Of a stretch of 64,000 bases of DNA, positions 1 to 14,100 are shown in pieces. This stretch comes from Pipra filicauda (Eukaryota > Chordata > Aves > Passeriformes > Pipridae), in NCBI RefSeq assembly GCF_003945595.2, contig NW_024104162.1, positions 2,536,877 to 2,600,876 on the forward strand. Direction: 5' to 3'. A program made the translations under genes and the position numbers. Within the stretch, counting starts at the first letter, position 1; the number at the start of each line of letters is the position of its first letter. Below the pieces are notes generated by a model, which saw nothing but the letters and a program-made list of their open reading frames with translations, was not told the DNA's origin and ran no database searches.

Positions 1-3000
1 ATCCCATGAAAGCCCTCCAGTACATCTTCACAGCATCCAGTGCACTGTAGTACTGCAGCTACTTGAGCTTTGACTGGGACATCTTATGGATTTTTCTGTC
101 TTGGGTTTGCCTGATTGATTTTTGAACCTGTAAAAAATTTAGTTGAACTTGTGCTGCTGTGAAATACAAGGAATTGAATTCTGAATGAGCTGCTGCATTC
201 AGAAACATAAGAATCAGTTCAGAGTGAAGAAGAACTGATCCCAGCAGCTAAGCCTGCCACCATGTGCCAAAAATACTTCTGAACAATCCTTTGTGGTGAT
301 ATCTGGAGTTGCGTTGTAGGCAGCAGAAGGAAGGAAGAAAGGAACCTTTTGTGAAATCCAGAGTCAGGGCACAAGTTTTGCAAGAACAGCTACTGCTCTG
401 GCCAATGACTGGGAGATTTCCTATCCTGCTTTAGTAAAGAGTTGCTTCCAAAGCAGAGATTGATGCCCATTGAAAAGTAAACCTTTCGTATTACAAACAT
501 GCACAAAACGCATCTGTCAAATTAGACTGTGCAGACAAACTGGGTTTTGAGTGGGGGGTTTCTTTGTGTGATGCAGGTTGGGTTTCCAAAAAGAATTTCC
601 TTGGAAAGACTAGGCACAGTGGCACGGATTTATTTCTTCCCCTTTCTCCTTCCAGATGTCTCCCTGATACTCTGCTCCCTCTACATTCTGCTCACTAAAA
701 ACACAAAACCTAATCTGTGAGGTTTTTGCAAAAGTTCTCTGCTTCTTTCTGTATTTTCCATAGGCCTTTTATTTTTAAAAGTAATTTGTATTTGAAGTTT
801 TTCATTGAAACTTAAATTTTGATGAATGAATGATAATGAAGAGACATTTTCATAAAAGAAAATATCTTTTGGTCTAATACAGTTTTGAGGTTTCACTTAC
901 TCATCATGTGTCCTTCACTCAGCCTCTAATTTTTTTTCTAAGAATTACGGGAGAAAATCTTTACATGTATTTTTATAGCACCAGATACAAATAACCAAGG
1001 TATAGCAAAATAAAAGATTCAGAATACTTTTTCAGAAGGATGCTGTGGGTGAAAGCAGTACTCAAGATGAAATATGCACGTGTCCTGGAAGGTAGGGGGC
1101 TTGAAAGCCTTGAGATTTACTTTTGCATTTTTAATCTGAAATAATTTTTTTTGCTTGCTCTGATGTAAAAAGGGATAACACAACATATTCCTTAGACTAT
1201 TTAGTACAGCTGATGGTCTCTCCTGTGTACCATTTATGTCTCACCTAAACTCCATATTTGAATTTTGCTCACTGATGCAAAAACTATTTTTTTCCAGTGA
1301 GTCTTTTGCTCCCGTGAACCATTTTCTGGTAAGTGCATCATACATGTAAAGGTGTGTGGGCTGGATTCTTGTGCTTCTGAGTGCAGGTGGGGATGAGTTT
1401 CAAAGGCATTTGGTTGGGGTTTTTTTATAAGCATCTTTCTTATAGGAATGTTGATTTTTAAACAACCCAAAATTCCACATTTCCACTACACAGACCGATC
1501 AATCCTTCATCAGAAACCCTCATCATGACGTTTCTAGACTCAGCCCACAGCAGCAAAGTGTAAAATCAACTCAGGGATTACCTTTTCCTTATCAGAAGGA
1601 ATGATTGTGACAGAGAATTTGTGTAATCACTGGGGCCAAAGCTTGGAGGTGACAGGGATTGGGAAACTCCTGAGTTTGGAATCTCCCTGCATTCTTCCTC
1701 GGTCAGGGTATGTTTGGAGACACAGCCTGAGGAACAGGTTTGTGTGAAACCACTTTGCATGGCTGTACAAAGGGCAGCAGTGTGTCATGCGTGTCTTCCC
1801 CCAGACCTGCACCCACTGGGTCAGAGAGCAGCAGTGCTGATGAATCATGTTTGCTTTGGCAACATCCCCCTTCGGGTTCCTTCCCAAACCTCTTGTGGGA
1901 GCTGGGTGCCTTTTGACACACAGGTGGGATAGCTGGGATTCTCCATGGCTTCAACGGGCATTTCTCTGCTCCTGGTGACATCTACTGGTAGAACGATCTC
2001 AGCTTGTGCGTTTGCAGGAGGTAGCTTAGATGTACACATCAAGTTTAATATATGCACCTAAATCCAGCACAGAATTTATTACTGTAAACATTTCTGTATT
2101 TGTATGGGTTATTCTGTAAGCAAAGGGAGGCAGATTTGTGGCAGGAAGGCAGGGCTCTTGGCAATATTGAAATGAGAACAGAATAAATCACTGCAGAGGG
2201 TTTTATAGGCAGCACTTCAGCTGAGCTATGAATAAGTGGGATTATGCTGGTGCTGCCTCGAAGGCTTTTTTGTGGTTTTGTTTAGTTTGCTTGTTCTGCT
2301 TTCCCCATACAAAGGAGCTGTTGGTAAGGAGTGTTACACTACCAGAGGTTACTGAAAACCAGGCTCACCATGGGAATCTGAGATGTTTATAATCAATGCT
2401 TTCTGGCCTTGGCATGTCACAGGCTGTTGGTTTAGGAAACAACGGTAAACCAGGCTTTTCTTTCTGCTAATGGCTTGTCTTATGTGTCTTTTTTCGGGGT
2501 TACTGACACTGAAAACTAATCCTCTGTTAGAGACAGCTTCAGAATACATGAAGCGAAGAACAAGAAGTGGAGAAAGAGCCAAACCAGATTTTTTTTGAGA
2601 CCTTCTATTGGGATAAGGCAAGAGTTCATCAAAAAATAAAAGTAGGTATTTAAGGATGATAACCCTGTCCACATAATTACTGTGAATATGTTTTATTTGG
2701 TCTCTGAATTCAGAAGAAAAATGCTTCTGTAACTGTAATGGTTTAGGTTTGGGGAGGTTGAATTCTCTTCATGTGCCTGCAGCTGATTTGGCTTTACACA
2801 AGGTTAAGTTCTCTGCTTGTCCACCTCTCATCTTTCCCATGTAAGCTTGTACAAGGTACTATATGGCTTAGTTAGTGTTTGTGAGATTCTTGAGGAAGGG
2901 AAAGCATTTTTCTGCTGATATCAAAGTACTTGATTGAAGACATAGCACGAACATTGTCCAAATCCTATGCACCTTGCTCCCAAAAACCTGATCTCGCAGG

Positions 3001-6000
3001 GATGTTTTTTGGCAGAGGAGGAAAATCAGAGCTGTATTCAAAATGCTTTACAAATGCAATACCCACCCTGCTCAAGAGCTGAACTCAGGCTTACTCAGTT
3101 CTCCTGAGCACACGTATCAATGTGCACACAATTAAGCACAAGAGACGAGTTGTGCAGTAAGTTCTTACCAATCCTGAAGCTCTGAAAAAAGAATGGAAAA
3201 GAAAAGGCTTCTAAGACAGAAAGATCTTCAAGTGGGGGAAAAGAAATATTCTCCATCACTGAAAGGGCTGGAGTTGGCAGGACGTTGTCAGTAGTTTGTG
3301 CTTTTAATAAGTTCCTACAAGAGTTCTAAAGGCAGTAGCTGAGATAGGGTGTTGCCAGGGACAGCAGAGGGAGAGATAAGGAATTTAAACTCTCTGTATT
3401 CAAAGGTAAATTTGAATGGCCTGATGAGAACTGGAGCTTAGACCAGTCAATAAATACTCTAAGTCAGATTTAGTGCCATGAGGAAGAAATGATCCTGTGG
3501 GGGAAACACTGGATCAGGAAAGGATCACAGGGTCCTGGAAGACAAATTAGGATTGCAAGAAAAAGTTTGGTTTTGGTATTTACTACATTCATACATTTGG
3601 CTTGGCAACAAGCAAGTATAAAAAGTCACAATAGATACGGACTTTTGAGAACCCACAAGATGTAAAGATTTCTTAGATTCTGTTTGGTCTCATTTATAAT
3701 AATTAGTAATTTAGAGATGATCCTATAAAAGTGTACTCTAGAGTATTCCTGTCTGTTAAGCCGGATGTTGCTTTGCTCACAATATCACTTCGTTATCCAA
3801 TATATGCTTAAACTTGTCTTTTAATTATGGCTTAGAAGATTATATCCAGGAAGTTTACTAAACCAGGAAATGCTGGTCCCAGAAAGACACAAATACCAAA
3901 ACAAGTAAGAGTTTCCTTAGTGATGCAGGTACTCAGTGTTGTAACTGTAGGTGTTTTCCACAGAAGTGTTCTCTGTTTGCCTCCAATGCTTTTGTGTGGG
4001 ATATGAAAAACCCCTCATGCTCTTACTCTGCAGCTGGATAAAGAAAGAAAACTCATGAAAGATGATAAAATAGATAAACTCACCTTTAAGTGCTCCTTTC
4101 CTTGAATATGTCTCTTGGAATGAAGTCACACAGGAAAGGACTTTGAAAGTTTTGATGTTATAGTTCTTGAAAAAAAATAACATGTATGTGTATGTTTTTT
4201 GGGGCTCATTGTGTTATTTTTTTTTTAATCTAAAAAGCAAGTCCTACAGTTTTCCTAAAATTGTCCTACAGAAAAGAGGGAACTCCTGAGAAATGTTTGT
4301 GAGAAGAAGAAGGTTCCTGTGATCCAGATGGACTATTCTGTCCTTAAATAGGTATTTTCCACAATTTTTACCCACTCAGTATAACTTACAGGGAATGACA
4401 CGTTTGTCACTGTGCTGAGACTTTAATGGTCCATAGCAGGATAAATTATGCTGTGTGCTCACACAAGTTATATCCTTGAAATATGTTTATTTTTCTGTGT
4501 GTGCAGGCTAGGATCACAAGATGGTTAGAGACATCAAGACTTGTGAGCTCATTTAGCTATTTCTGCAGGCAAGGTCAGCTATTCTTTTCAAATTTACACA
4601 CAAATTAGTAGAGTTAAGAATTCATTTTCTCATTGCAATTTGTAAGAAAATTAATGCATCATCTCTTGGTAGGTATTTTAAACATGAACGAGAAAACTTT
4701 TGTAATTACTCACTACAGAGCCTGTCACACTGACTGACTGTCCTAAAATCTAGGGAGGTTGTAGAACTGGGAAAGTGGGCACTGACTGGTGTTGTGTGAT
4801 GGCCAAGTTTGAATGTTTATCTGTGTATTGCACCATTTGTGCTCCTTGTCCTCTTTCCCCACCACAAATATTTACCTTGCTCTTCCTTCCTTTCATTTCT
4901 ATTGGTAATTCCTTGCCACCTCCTTCTACTGTCTCATAGTTTCCCTATAGAGCTCTTTCCTAATGTCACCTGATCCTGAGAGGATCAGGTGCTCCACATC
5001 AGGAGAGTTTGAGCTTCCTCTCCACTTGTGACACTGGCTGACCACAGCATCACACTGTGGTACCTTGGAAACCAGGTTATAAAGAATGTAAAATTAAATA
5101 GGGCTGCAGATTTGTTAAATTTGGTAACAACAACCATTGTCCTGCAATACAGATCTCCACAGTGGCTGCAGAGGATGCTGCTGTCTATATTTATATTAAT
5201 TTATATTTTTATGTTTACATATTTATAATTATAAATACATATTGTATTTAGCCACTGCTTACTTCCCCAACCGGGAAAGATCAGTGTTTTGCAAAGCCGC
5301 AGCAGCTGACACGCCATAGCTGAGGGTACCGATTTCCCCCCGGGAGCTTTGGCAGCCGCATCCCCGCAGTGCTGTCCAGCAGCCGGGAGGTGGGGCACGG
5401 GCTTTGCTGGTTTGCGTTGGTGACGGTGCACAGGCCCGATGCTGAACACCAGCTTAAGGTTTGTAAGGTTCAGCAGAGACAAAGAAGCAGCAGACTGAAG
5501 ATTAAAATTGCATGAGTAAAATAGCAGAAAATGAGAGATTTTGGGATCATTCCCAAAACTGAGGCTGATTGGCCACGAGGTCTCTTGGCACTGCTGGCAA
5601 AGGTTGGCACATCCAGGTGGCAGAGGTAAGAAATAGGGAAAAACAGAACAGCAAGGAAATTTCATGTAGCTTTGTTTTCCACTCTTTCTGAAACTGCTCG
5701 GAGCGGTATTAACTGAGAACACTGGGCTGTACAGATTTCATCTTAAAATAGATATATTTTCTATGTTCACAGCAAAGACTGGGCAAAATACAATATAAAA
5801 GCTGGGTTTGAATATAAGGCAAAACATACTCATTTACACTTAGGTAAATTTAGGTAAAAATCAGGGAAGTCCTCTAACAGAGTTGCTACAAGTTTTTTCT
5901 GCTGTAACTGTGAGCAGAGACATTCCCAGTCCCTGGACAAACTGTGAGAGATTCAGTCTGAGCTTCATCACATACAGGATGTATGTGTCACCATAATACT

Positions 6001-6439
6001 TGGCAGCTTGTAGGAGTCTTTAGTTCTAGGTTGATAAACACAGAAGTGTGATTCAATAAACCTCAGAACAACACTGCATTGGTACCCATGAAGAATTTTT
6101 CCTTCCATAAGCTGGTGCCAGCTTTGGTGCAGTCAGTGCACATCTCTGTTTAGGAGCACGCAGTAAAAGGTGCATTCAGATGTTTGGAAAATTCCATAAC
6201 TGCCCAGAAATAGCTGCTCTGAGACAGCATTGCTATTAATTTATCAAGTGTGCCACTAGGTTAGCATATTTATCCACTCTAAATGGACTGAAATTGCTTA
6301 TTTTGTAGTTTATAAAATTGCAACCTCTGGATGTACTCCTCAAAATACTCTGCAGGTAAAAACGTGTGTTAACACACCTGGTTAGTAACATGTACTAAAT
6401 AACAACGGACTTGGGCTTTTCCCCAGATGAAAAGACCAA
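1..6439. other. Upstream non-coding sequence, nothing recognised
   Basis: This is AT-rich, CpG-poor sequence. The longest frame (minus strand 5201-5722) includes a small GC-richer patch at 5290-5450 but matches no family I know. Apart from the inverted repeat at 4967, I see no gene or mobile element. Confidence 0.6.
4967..4991. repeat. Perfect 11 bp inverted repeat with 3-base loop
   Basis: CACCTGATCCT and AGGATCAGGTG are exact reverse complements flanking GAG. Pairing does not extend beyond the arms. It is not placed near any recognised gene. Confidence 0.9.
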
Positions 6440-6645
6440 CCTCCACCTTGTTACAGCCTCCTTTCAGATAGCTGTAGAGCCATAAGTTCCTCCCTGAGCC
6501 TCCTTTTCTCCAGACTGAACACCTTCAGCTCCCTCAGCCATCCCTCCTAGGACTTGTGCTCCAGCCCCTTCCCCAGGTCCGTTGCCCTTCTCTGGACTCA
6601 CTCCAGCCCCTCAGTATATGTCATTTAGTGAGGGACCCTAGTAAA
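6440..6645 (-). mobile_element. CR1 LINE internal fragment (antisense)
   Basis: The plus strand reads as the complement of CR1. Landmarks are CCTCCTTTCAGATAGCTGTA, CCTGAGCCTCCTTTTCTCCA, CTCCCTCAGCCATCCCTCCT, GACTTGTGCTCCAGCCCCTT and GTTGCCCTTCTCTGGAC, ending near AGTGAGGGACCC. It covers the segment just before the CR1 3' UTR. Neither end is intact and the copy is diverged, consistent with an old insertion. Confidence 0.92.
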
Positions 6646-7412
6646 AATTACTCATGCCCTAGAAACTGCCATCTTCCTTCCCTCATCCCATTTTTCAGGT
6701 GAAGAAGGGGATTAACATCCCGTGCTCAGTTATTCGTGCCACGACACCAGTCCTGATACTGCTGCTGGTGCTATCAAAGCGGGTCAGTCTCCCTCAGGTT
6801 TGAGAGCCTAATCTTTGGGAAGACTGAGTAAAAGCACTCCTCTAAGTCAGGTAAGGTCCTTCTTTCTCAGAGCACTGATGATTATAATTGCTACCATCTT
6901 CCTTCTTTGTGAGGACTGTGAATCCAGTTGGGGATCTGGCGAGCCATCTCTGACAATATCAGATGTTCTCAGAACTCTTAATCGAAGGCAGCCCATGAAA
7001 GCACCCTGGGGAGTGCTTTATTCTCTGTGTTTAAAAGGACATGAAAGTACAATAGTTCTCTTTATATGGGTACAAAGCAGCCAATTGATCTTGTCAGTTT
7101 AATAAATAATACAATTGCTTCCATCAGACATTGTTAATAGACTCCTGTCTGAACTAATGTTGTACGAGTACAGAAATGTTATCTTCCTCAGTCTGCCTTG
7201 GATTAACCACCTCCCCCCTCATCATCTAGAGGTGAAGTTTCCAGCAGTAGTTCCTGAAGGGCATCAAGTCCCCTGATCTTCATCTCTTTCTTCATTTTAA
7301 TGTGTGTTCTTAGAAGAGATGAGGTAATTTCCTGATGCATCTGTAGCCTGGCTGGTTCCTACTATTTGTACAGATTCAGAGAGACTTGAGAATGTAAAAT
7401 AAGCAGCAGGTT

Positions 7413-7425
7413 GGGGGGGGGGGGG
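7413..7425 (+). repeat. G13 homopolymer
   Basis: Thirteen consecutive G residues; a likely site of length polymorphism or sequencing error. Confidence 0.95.
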
Positions 7426-8033
7426 AATTCTCTTTGTTTATTTTTAAATTGTTCACTGTCTGTGTGGTCTCAAGATGCAAAATTTGGATCGTGCTTTTCA
7501 AACGCTGCACAGGCGCAGAGAAGCTTGGACGTAGCTTCTTACCTGGGGCGTTACGAACACAAGGACCAGACATCAGCAAAACTTACAAGGCTTTCGTTCA
7601 AGAAACTCACAACTTGGTGGCTTGGGATGTTTCTGGTTCAGAGCCAGCATAACCGGCTCAGGCCCTTCTGCAGATTCCCCACTCAGCATTTTAAGTAGGC
7701 CCTGACTTTTTGTATTATCAGCACTGGTTTTTGGATGAGCACTAGATGCAATACACACACCAGTCACCAGTGATCACTGAGAAAGTGCTGGTAACACTAG
7801 CAGAGGCAGATCTAAAACTTTTAATTGCCTTGGCTTTGGTTTTCTCACTTCTTTTCTTTTTTCTTCTCTGCCGTGACACAAAGTGGTTCTGGGTTTTGCA
7901 GTTGAGGGATGTGATAAAAAGGCAAAAAAGAGAAAGTATTTGTCACAAACAATAGGTTTCCAGGGCGTTCAGGATGCTATGCTTTGAAGATAATTATGGA
8001 TTTTACATTTTTACATTTCACATACACACCTAG

Positions 8034-8120
8034 ATACATGTTTATATATAGAGAGAGAATTTATATATATAAAATCATAAAAATATAGGTATGATTTTTA
8101 TATATGTATATATATGTATG
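8034..8120. repeat. AT-rich microsatellite
   Basis: A run of TATA, GAGAGA and TATGTA units forms an impure dinucleotide repeat of about 85 bases. Confidence 0.85.
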
Positions 8121-11100
8121 AGTCTAGTCTTTGCTGTCAGAGTCCCCACAGGTGTTTTCCCCAGATGATGAGGGATTGGACATGCCCCCCTAAGAGTGGC
8201 TGAGCTCTCCAGCTCGTTCTGACAAGGGAGATATTGTGGTGAGTAAAACGATAACTGATCTCCTTCTGTGTGTTTTCAAGAAGAGTAGTTCTGGTTTTAA
8301 TGCTATTCAGCAGTTAATAACAGTTTGTTTCTCTACAATAACCTGATTGAATAATGCAGTGACCAATGAGTAAAAAGCTGTTGACCAGTTGTTTAGATTC
8401 CCTCTACCTTGCCTTTAGCTGTTGTAAAAGGTAGGTAGTTACAGTGCCAGAACTCAAAGGGATGTTAGAAAGATAGATACATGATTTACATTGAGCTGTT
8501 CAGGTATTTCAGGTGCTGGGACATTATATGAAGCCAAGGGATTTGTAGCTAAGCAGGAAGATATTCCGGTTGAGCAATAAGGTCCTACAGCATGAGGAGA
8601 AGTCAACAGACATGGGATTCTTATGGATCAGTGGAAAAAGTAATTTCTAGGAATTGAATGCTTCATCCCAAAAGCCTTTTTCCCTGGATCCCTGTGTGAT
8701 TTGTGCTTGCACGGATATTGCTTTTGAACTGTTGCGTTGCTTGCAGAGAAAACACATTACTGCATAGACACTTAAAGATGAACTCAAATGCTTTTTTATT
8801 TTAAATTCAAAACCTAATCAAAATTCAGATTCCTTGGCTAGTTTCAGATGTAACTGCAGAAAAAGAGAAAAGCAGTCTTTAAATAATAAAATGTTCATGT
8901 TGAAAGTCAGTTTTCTTCACTTCACATTCATTTTGAATTGAGGTTACCGTGTTTGAAGGTAAAGACCAAATAATGCTTCTAAAGCCACATTTGGTATTTG
9001 AAAGGCAGCACTGTGCTCTTCTTTGAGTGCTATTGATGCTTTCAGCTGGGGCATGAAAGACCTAGAACTCTGATCTCTGGTTTTGGCAAGTCAAGTCATT
9101 CAATTCAATTTCAGAACCATGCAGCTGTGAAGCTTTACAGTTTTTGATGTTTAAAAAGGTAGGGATTATTTCTGTTCTCTGTGATTTGTGAGAACTGTTG
9201 CTTCTGTTAGCAAACCCAGGAAGAAACCTGTCTGTCTAATGTGCAAGGACTGTAAACTGATCCCTGGCAAACACCTGAGTAGATATTACACATCTGGCTG
9301 GCATCTCTGAGATCAAAGCGCTCTCTGATGCTCTGCTGCCCTTTGAACAGCATTTAATTGGCCATGAGACCACATTTTAGGACCTGGGACTGAGCTTTGC
9401 CTCCTTGGGTCACTGGATTAATCCAGTTTAGGTCTGCAGGAAACTGGTCGGTGTTCTCAGCCTCCTTTCTAGCAGAGAGAGGGCTGCGTGCTCTGGTTCT
9501 CTTACCTGCCGAGTCGTGGTGAAGATGCTGAGTTTGTAGTCCCTGCTCTTTCCTGTGGGGGGCTTCAACCACAGAGTTTGAAGCAATTTAGCGCAGACTG
9601 TTAGGTGGGGATACCCCGGGTGTCCCCTGCAGAGATTTCAGACAGGTTTGGCTGGTCTGTCTCATGTCCTTTGGGGGATCCGAGGGACTTGTCCTTGGCT
9701 GTGCTGGGGGTAGTGGCTTTCTGTCTGGAATGGGTGATGCTCTAAAGAGCTAAAACCTGCCTTTGTGCAGAAACTTGACTTGGCACAATCAATCTCTTTT
9801 CTCTTTGGTACTTGGGGAGGCAGATCTGAGATCCATGTCTCTTCCACGATGATTTCACAGCCTGGACAGATGCTGGATGGATGCGTGGTGGGGAGGTGGG
9901 GGCGGTCTGAGCAGCCTGAATTGACAGTGCATGTGAGGACACTGGCAGAACTCTTCCTCACACCATTCATGTGCAGATAAAGGGGAGGAGAGTGGGACAT
10001 GGGCAGATATGCACTAAGGAAGGGAAACATCAAAGTAATCCCGCAGGATGTTTCTTCTGAGGGAAGGACTCTGCTAAGGCTCAATTCAGCTGTGCATGGC
10101 ACACCTGCTGTTTGCAGCCAAGTCTAAAGGCACTGAGGATATCAGCACCTTGCAAGATTAAGCTCTTTGATTCCAATCTCTTCAGCTAGAAAGCATGTTG
10201 TTTTATCTAATGCTTGTCTCTGTCTGTTTTAGGCTGTGGCACCTGCTGAGAAAAGGTATGCATAATGAAATGATTAAATCATGCGTTTTTAAATTATCAA
10301 AGCCATGCTGTTTCAGTTATGCAGAAATCCTGTTCCTCTTATGAGACATCTAGCCAGATTCAGAGTTTCTTTTGGATTTTATATTTCTTAGAAGGATTGA
10401 ATGAAAGAGAATCCAGTTAAGGCCAGTTCTACTCTTCTGTATGCCCAGGGCCAGAGATGATGACATTCAAATTCTTCTTGTGTCACTGCAGACAGAAAAT
10501 AACTTTGCAGTCTGATTTTATGCTCTAAAGAAAATCATTCACACTGTGACAGCACTTCAAAATATTTCAATCCTTATTCTGTATATGCTGCTGGCTACAA
10601 CTGGAGTGCAGAAAAAAAGTGCTTCACTAAATCAGTACTTACAGAAACGGGTAAAGTTTCCAAATCACTCTTGATTTTGTAACTAATCCCTCATCCCTTC
10701 TGTATCTCCAGTTTGAGATGTCTCCCCTGGAACTCCACACTGCTTCCAGCTCTGGCATCCCTGACACAGTCAGTTGCTCAACACTGTTTAAACATTGTGC
10801 ATGGTAAGGTCAGATGATGCTATGTAGGCTGCTACATATGGAATCACCTCCTGACTGTGGGAAATCTCCCTAGGGAAATGTGGCCTGGAGTGGATAGTGA
10901 AGGAAGTGAATCAGAAAGACACTTATGGTCAGAGTCCAGTGCATCCTACCCACGCACCAAACTAAGGTCTCTTCAAAGGATGCTGTTGAGGCAGATTGAC
11001 CTAAAATGAAACTTTGTGGGCTTTTTTGAGTGATTAGCATGTATGTGTTCCCATGTTCTGCTGTTTGGGGTCACTTATAGGAGCATGTGAGAAACCAGCT

Positions 11101-14100
11101 TAAAACAAACAGGAAAGTTGTTATCAAGGACACTGACCTGCCAAGGTCATGGAAGTGACTGAACTGATGGATGTTAATAGGCTTGTTTTTATGAAAAAAT
11201 TGTATTTACAGGGGCGATGGCACAGCAAATACAAGGCAGCTGCACCATAAGACTCACTTATAGGTTAATTTTTGCAGATCCTAGATACAGCCTCAGGGAA
11301 AAAAGTAGTGAACAAGTCCCTCCCTCTCTCAGAGTGCCATGTTTAGGAAACTGAGTAACAAGTGCAGTCTCTCTAAGAGGGTAGAGATATTTAATTGAAT
11401 AGCAAAATATCAGATCTACATTTGAGTCAGAGAAATTATATTTTTTGGGCCAAGCAGAAGGGTTTAATTTTGCCAAAAGAAGTTTTAAGAACTCATCTCC
11501 TTTACCATAATGAATGTCACCACCAGTCTCATTTTTACTATGGAAATAATGCTCCAAAAGACTTCAGATCCACATGTGCAATTCTCCATCTGAAAATCAA
11601 AATATCTTAGAGCAAATTATACTTGCAGTTTTAGAGAGAGCCACCATTCCATACCACAGTGAAAGAGTTTGTGATTATACAACTGCACTACTGGAGTAAC
11701 ACCTTTGTTCTGCAGCTCAGATGTTGGAGACAACACAGCGATAAGGCAGATGGCATTACTCCAGCAGAAAGTGTTAATCAGGGACACTGAAAATGGCAAG
11801 CCTGAGTAGCTGTATGCAGACAGTGAATGGAGATGGAAGAAAAGGAAAAAATCAAATTCTGCATTAAGACAGAGCCTCCTTAGTGACTGCTTCCATTGAC
11901 ACTCACCTTGTAAGATGAATTTGCTCGTTTTACTCTAGCTATGGATTTCCTCGGATGACAAAGTTTGAAAAAAAGGCAAAATCCTCAGCTTAGCAGCAGT
12001 GCAGAACAAACCCAGCACTCAAAAACCAAAGAACAATTTCTTCTCTCCAGATGAACAAAGCTGAATCGCCTTCAGCTTTAAAATGCTGCTGCAGAGCAGA
12101 GCTTGATGCTATTCTCTTTTGCTCTGCCTGTGGTGCTCTTTGGGGCAGGACATGATGCTGCCATGGAAAAACCCACCTTGACAGAAGAGTTTGACATCTA
12201 GTCACAGACCTCTCATGTGGAGCTTAAACCCTTCCCCAGCTAGGAGCTAATGTCAACAGTGTCCACATTCAGTGGATGTTTTCAGTGATGTTTTCAGCTC
12301 TGCACAGGGGTACCAGTTGAGCAGAGACCTCAAGTGAGCCCCACACAACCTTGTTGTTGCCTCAAGTAACATTACACAGCCAAGATGATGGATTTAAGGA
12401 AATGAATGAGTTCAACACTTATTCATGAGTGCACTCTGGGAAGATTCTTAACATCTTTTTCACTAACAATAACAACAAAATTGGCATTTCAAAAAACAGA
12501 AAATACATCAAATACCAAAGGGACATCCTATTGAGGGAGAGGAAATCAAGTTGATTTGACTCCAAAAAAAAAATTGAATACTTTGAATATTTCTTACTGT
12601 ACAACTGATATAATGCTTTTTGTTTTCCAAACAATAACTACACTTCAATTGGCTTTTCTTTTTTTAAATAAGTACTAATTCAGTATCTTTGTCATGAAGG
12701 TGAAATGAATGGTGTTGCCTTTCATTCTCAGACTTTCCTGAGGAAACAAAATTATCAAAAAAGAGGTGATGGTGACCAGACCTGGACTAACACAACTCTA
12801 ATAAGGTACAATACATTGTCTGAACCTGTGTCAGAGCCCAGCCAACTTTTTTGGCTGACTTTAGCCTCAAGCTCCTGTACCAAAGCATTGGCACAGAGCT
12901 CTGTGGTCCCCAGGCTGCCATCAACAGCAGGGTTGTTGATCAACCTCAAATGTCCAGGCCCCAGAGTAGAGTCATACAGAAATCCTTCAGTGGGAAGGAA
13001 ACTCCTTTTGAGCAATTCCTCCGTGAAAAGAACAGCTTAAGGGCACTGTGGGCTTTTTTTGGTGTATAGCACGAGCTTTTTTGTCCTCCCCGAGTTCCTT
13101 CCAGTCTTCTCCTGTTCCGGATCTCCCAGCCTTTCTGCACATGCATTTCTCCTTTGATCTCCTTCCTTCCCAGCAGGAACTGGCAGGACTTGCATCCCTT
13201 TTTTTCCTGATTATTGTCAGTATGGGAGATGTCCTAGATACCAGGTTAGAGCTGAATACCAGACATCCTACATCTGCAGGAAAAAGGACATTGCACAGTT
13301 ATTTCCCATTTCCATTAAGTGTGTGGTGCCTTTTGCATTCAAACAGAGCACTTGATCTTTCTTAGACAATTTATCTCTTTCATTCTTTTCTCTTTTAGTC
13401 TCCCACAGCGAGGTTCCCAAAGTTATCTAATAGACCTGGATGTTATGACATCCTCCCACAATAACTCTAAATATCATACAGGAAACATAGCCTAATAAAT
13501 GATAAAATTATTGTAAAGGAGGAAAGCAGCACTCCTGAAAACACAGTGAGTTGCTCTTTATCTTGCTGTACAAATTATTTCCATTTTTTTCCTTGAGTGT
13601 GTTGTTTTATCTTGCTTTGCTTTTCAAGATCTTATTTTGCCTCAATGCTTGTGATCACGTGCAAGAAATGTGTATCTCCAGGCACATAAATATAAAGAGA
13701 AGACATTCTGAGCTGCCACGGGAATGCAGGTCCACCCAGTTAATTTTTTCCCATTGTACTGGGTGGAGTGGCTCTGCTGAACCACTCATATACACACCCT
13801 TTCTTTTTTGGTATTGTTAATTATTTTAAACTACTCCTCAGGTTGGTAGCATAGCTTATTACTGTGGAAAATGGGCAGTTTCTCTCCTTCTGTGGTGACT
13901 AGTAAGTCATGAAAAGCTTTTTAGCTTGATTTATTCTGAATTCTGCCATGTCTTGCTGATTTATCTATTATGCTCTAAAATAAGGCCAATTAAACCCAGC
14001 AGTTAAACTAGACAAAGAGAAGGGCATGCATTTCCCTACGTAGAAGGTACTTTCGAAACAAAAAGACAAGCTTTAAGCCAGTAAATGGTATCTTTTGCTT

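Noticed and set aside
5201..5722. 173-codon minus-strand frame with a GC-richer patch
   Set aside because: The patch resembles no protein I know; the rest is AT-rich and unlike coding sequence.
10233..10255. 23-base possible micro-exon between a pyrimidine tract with AG and a GTATG donor
   Set aside because: No flanking exons or coding frame support it; such strings are common by chance.
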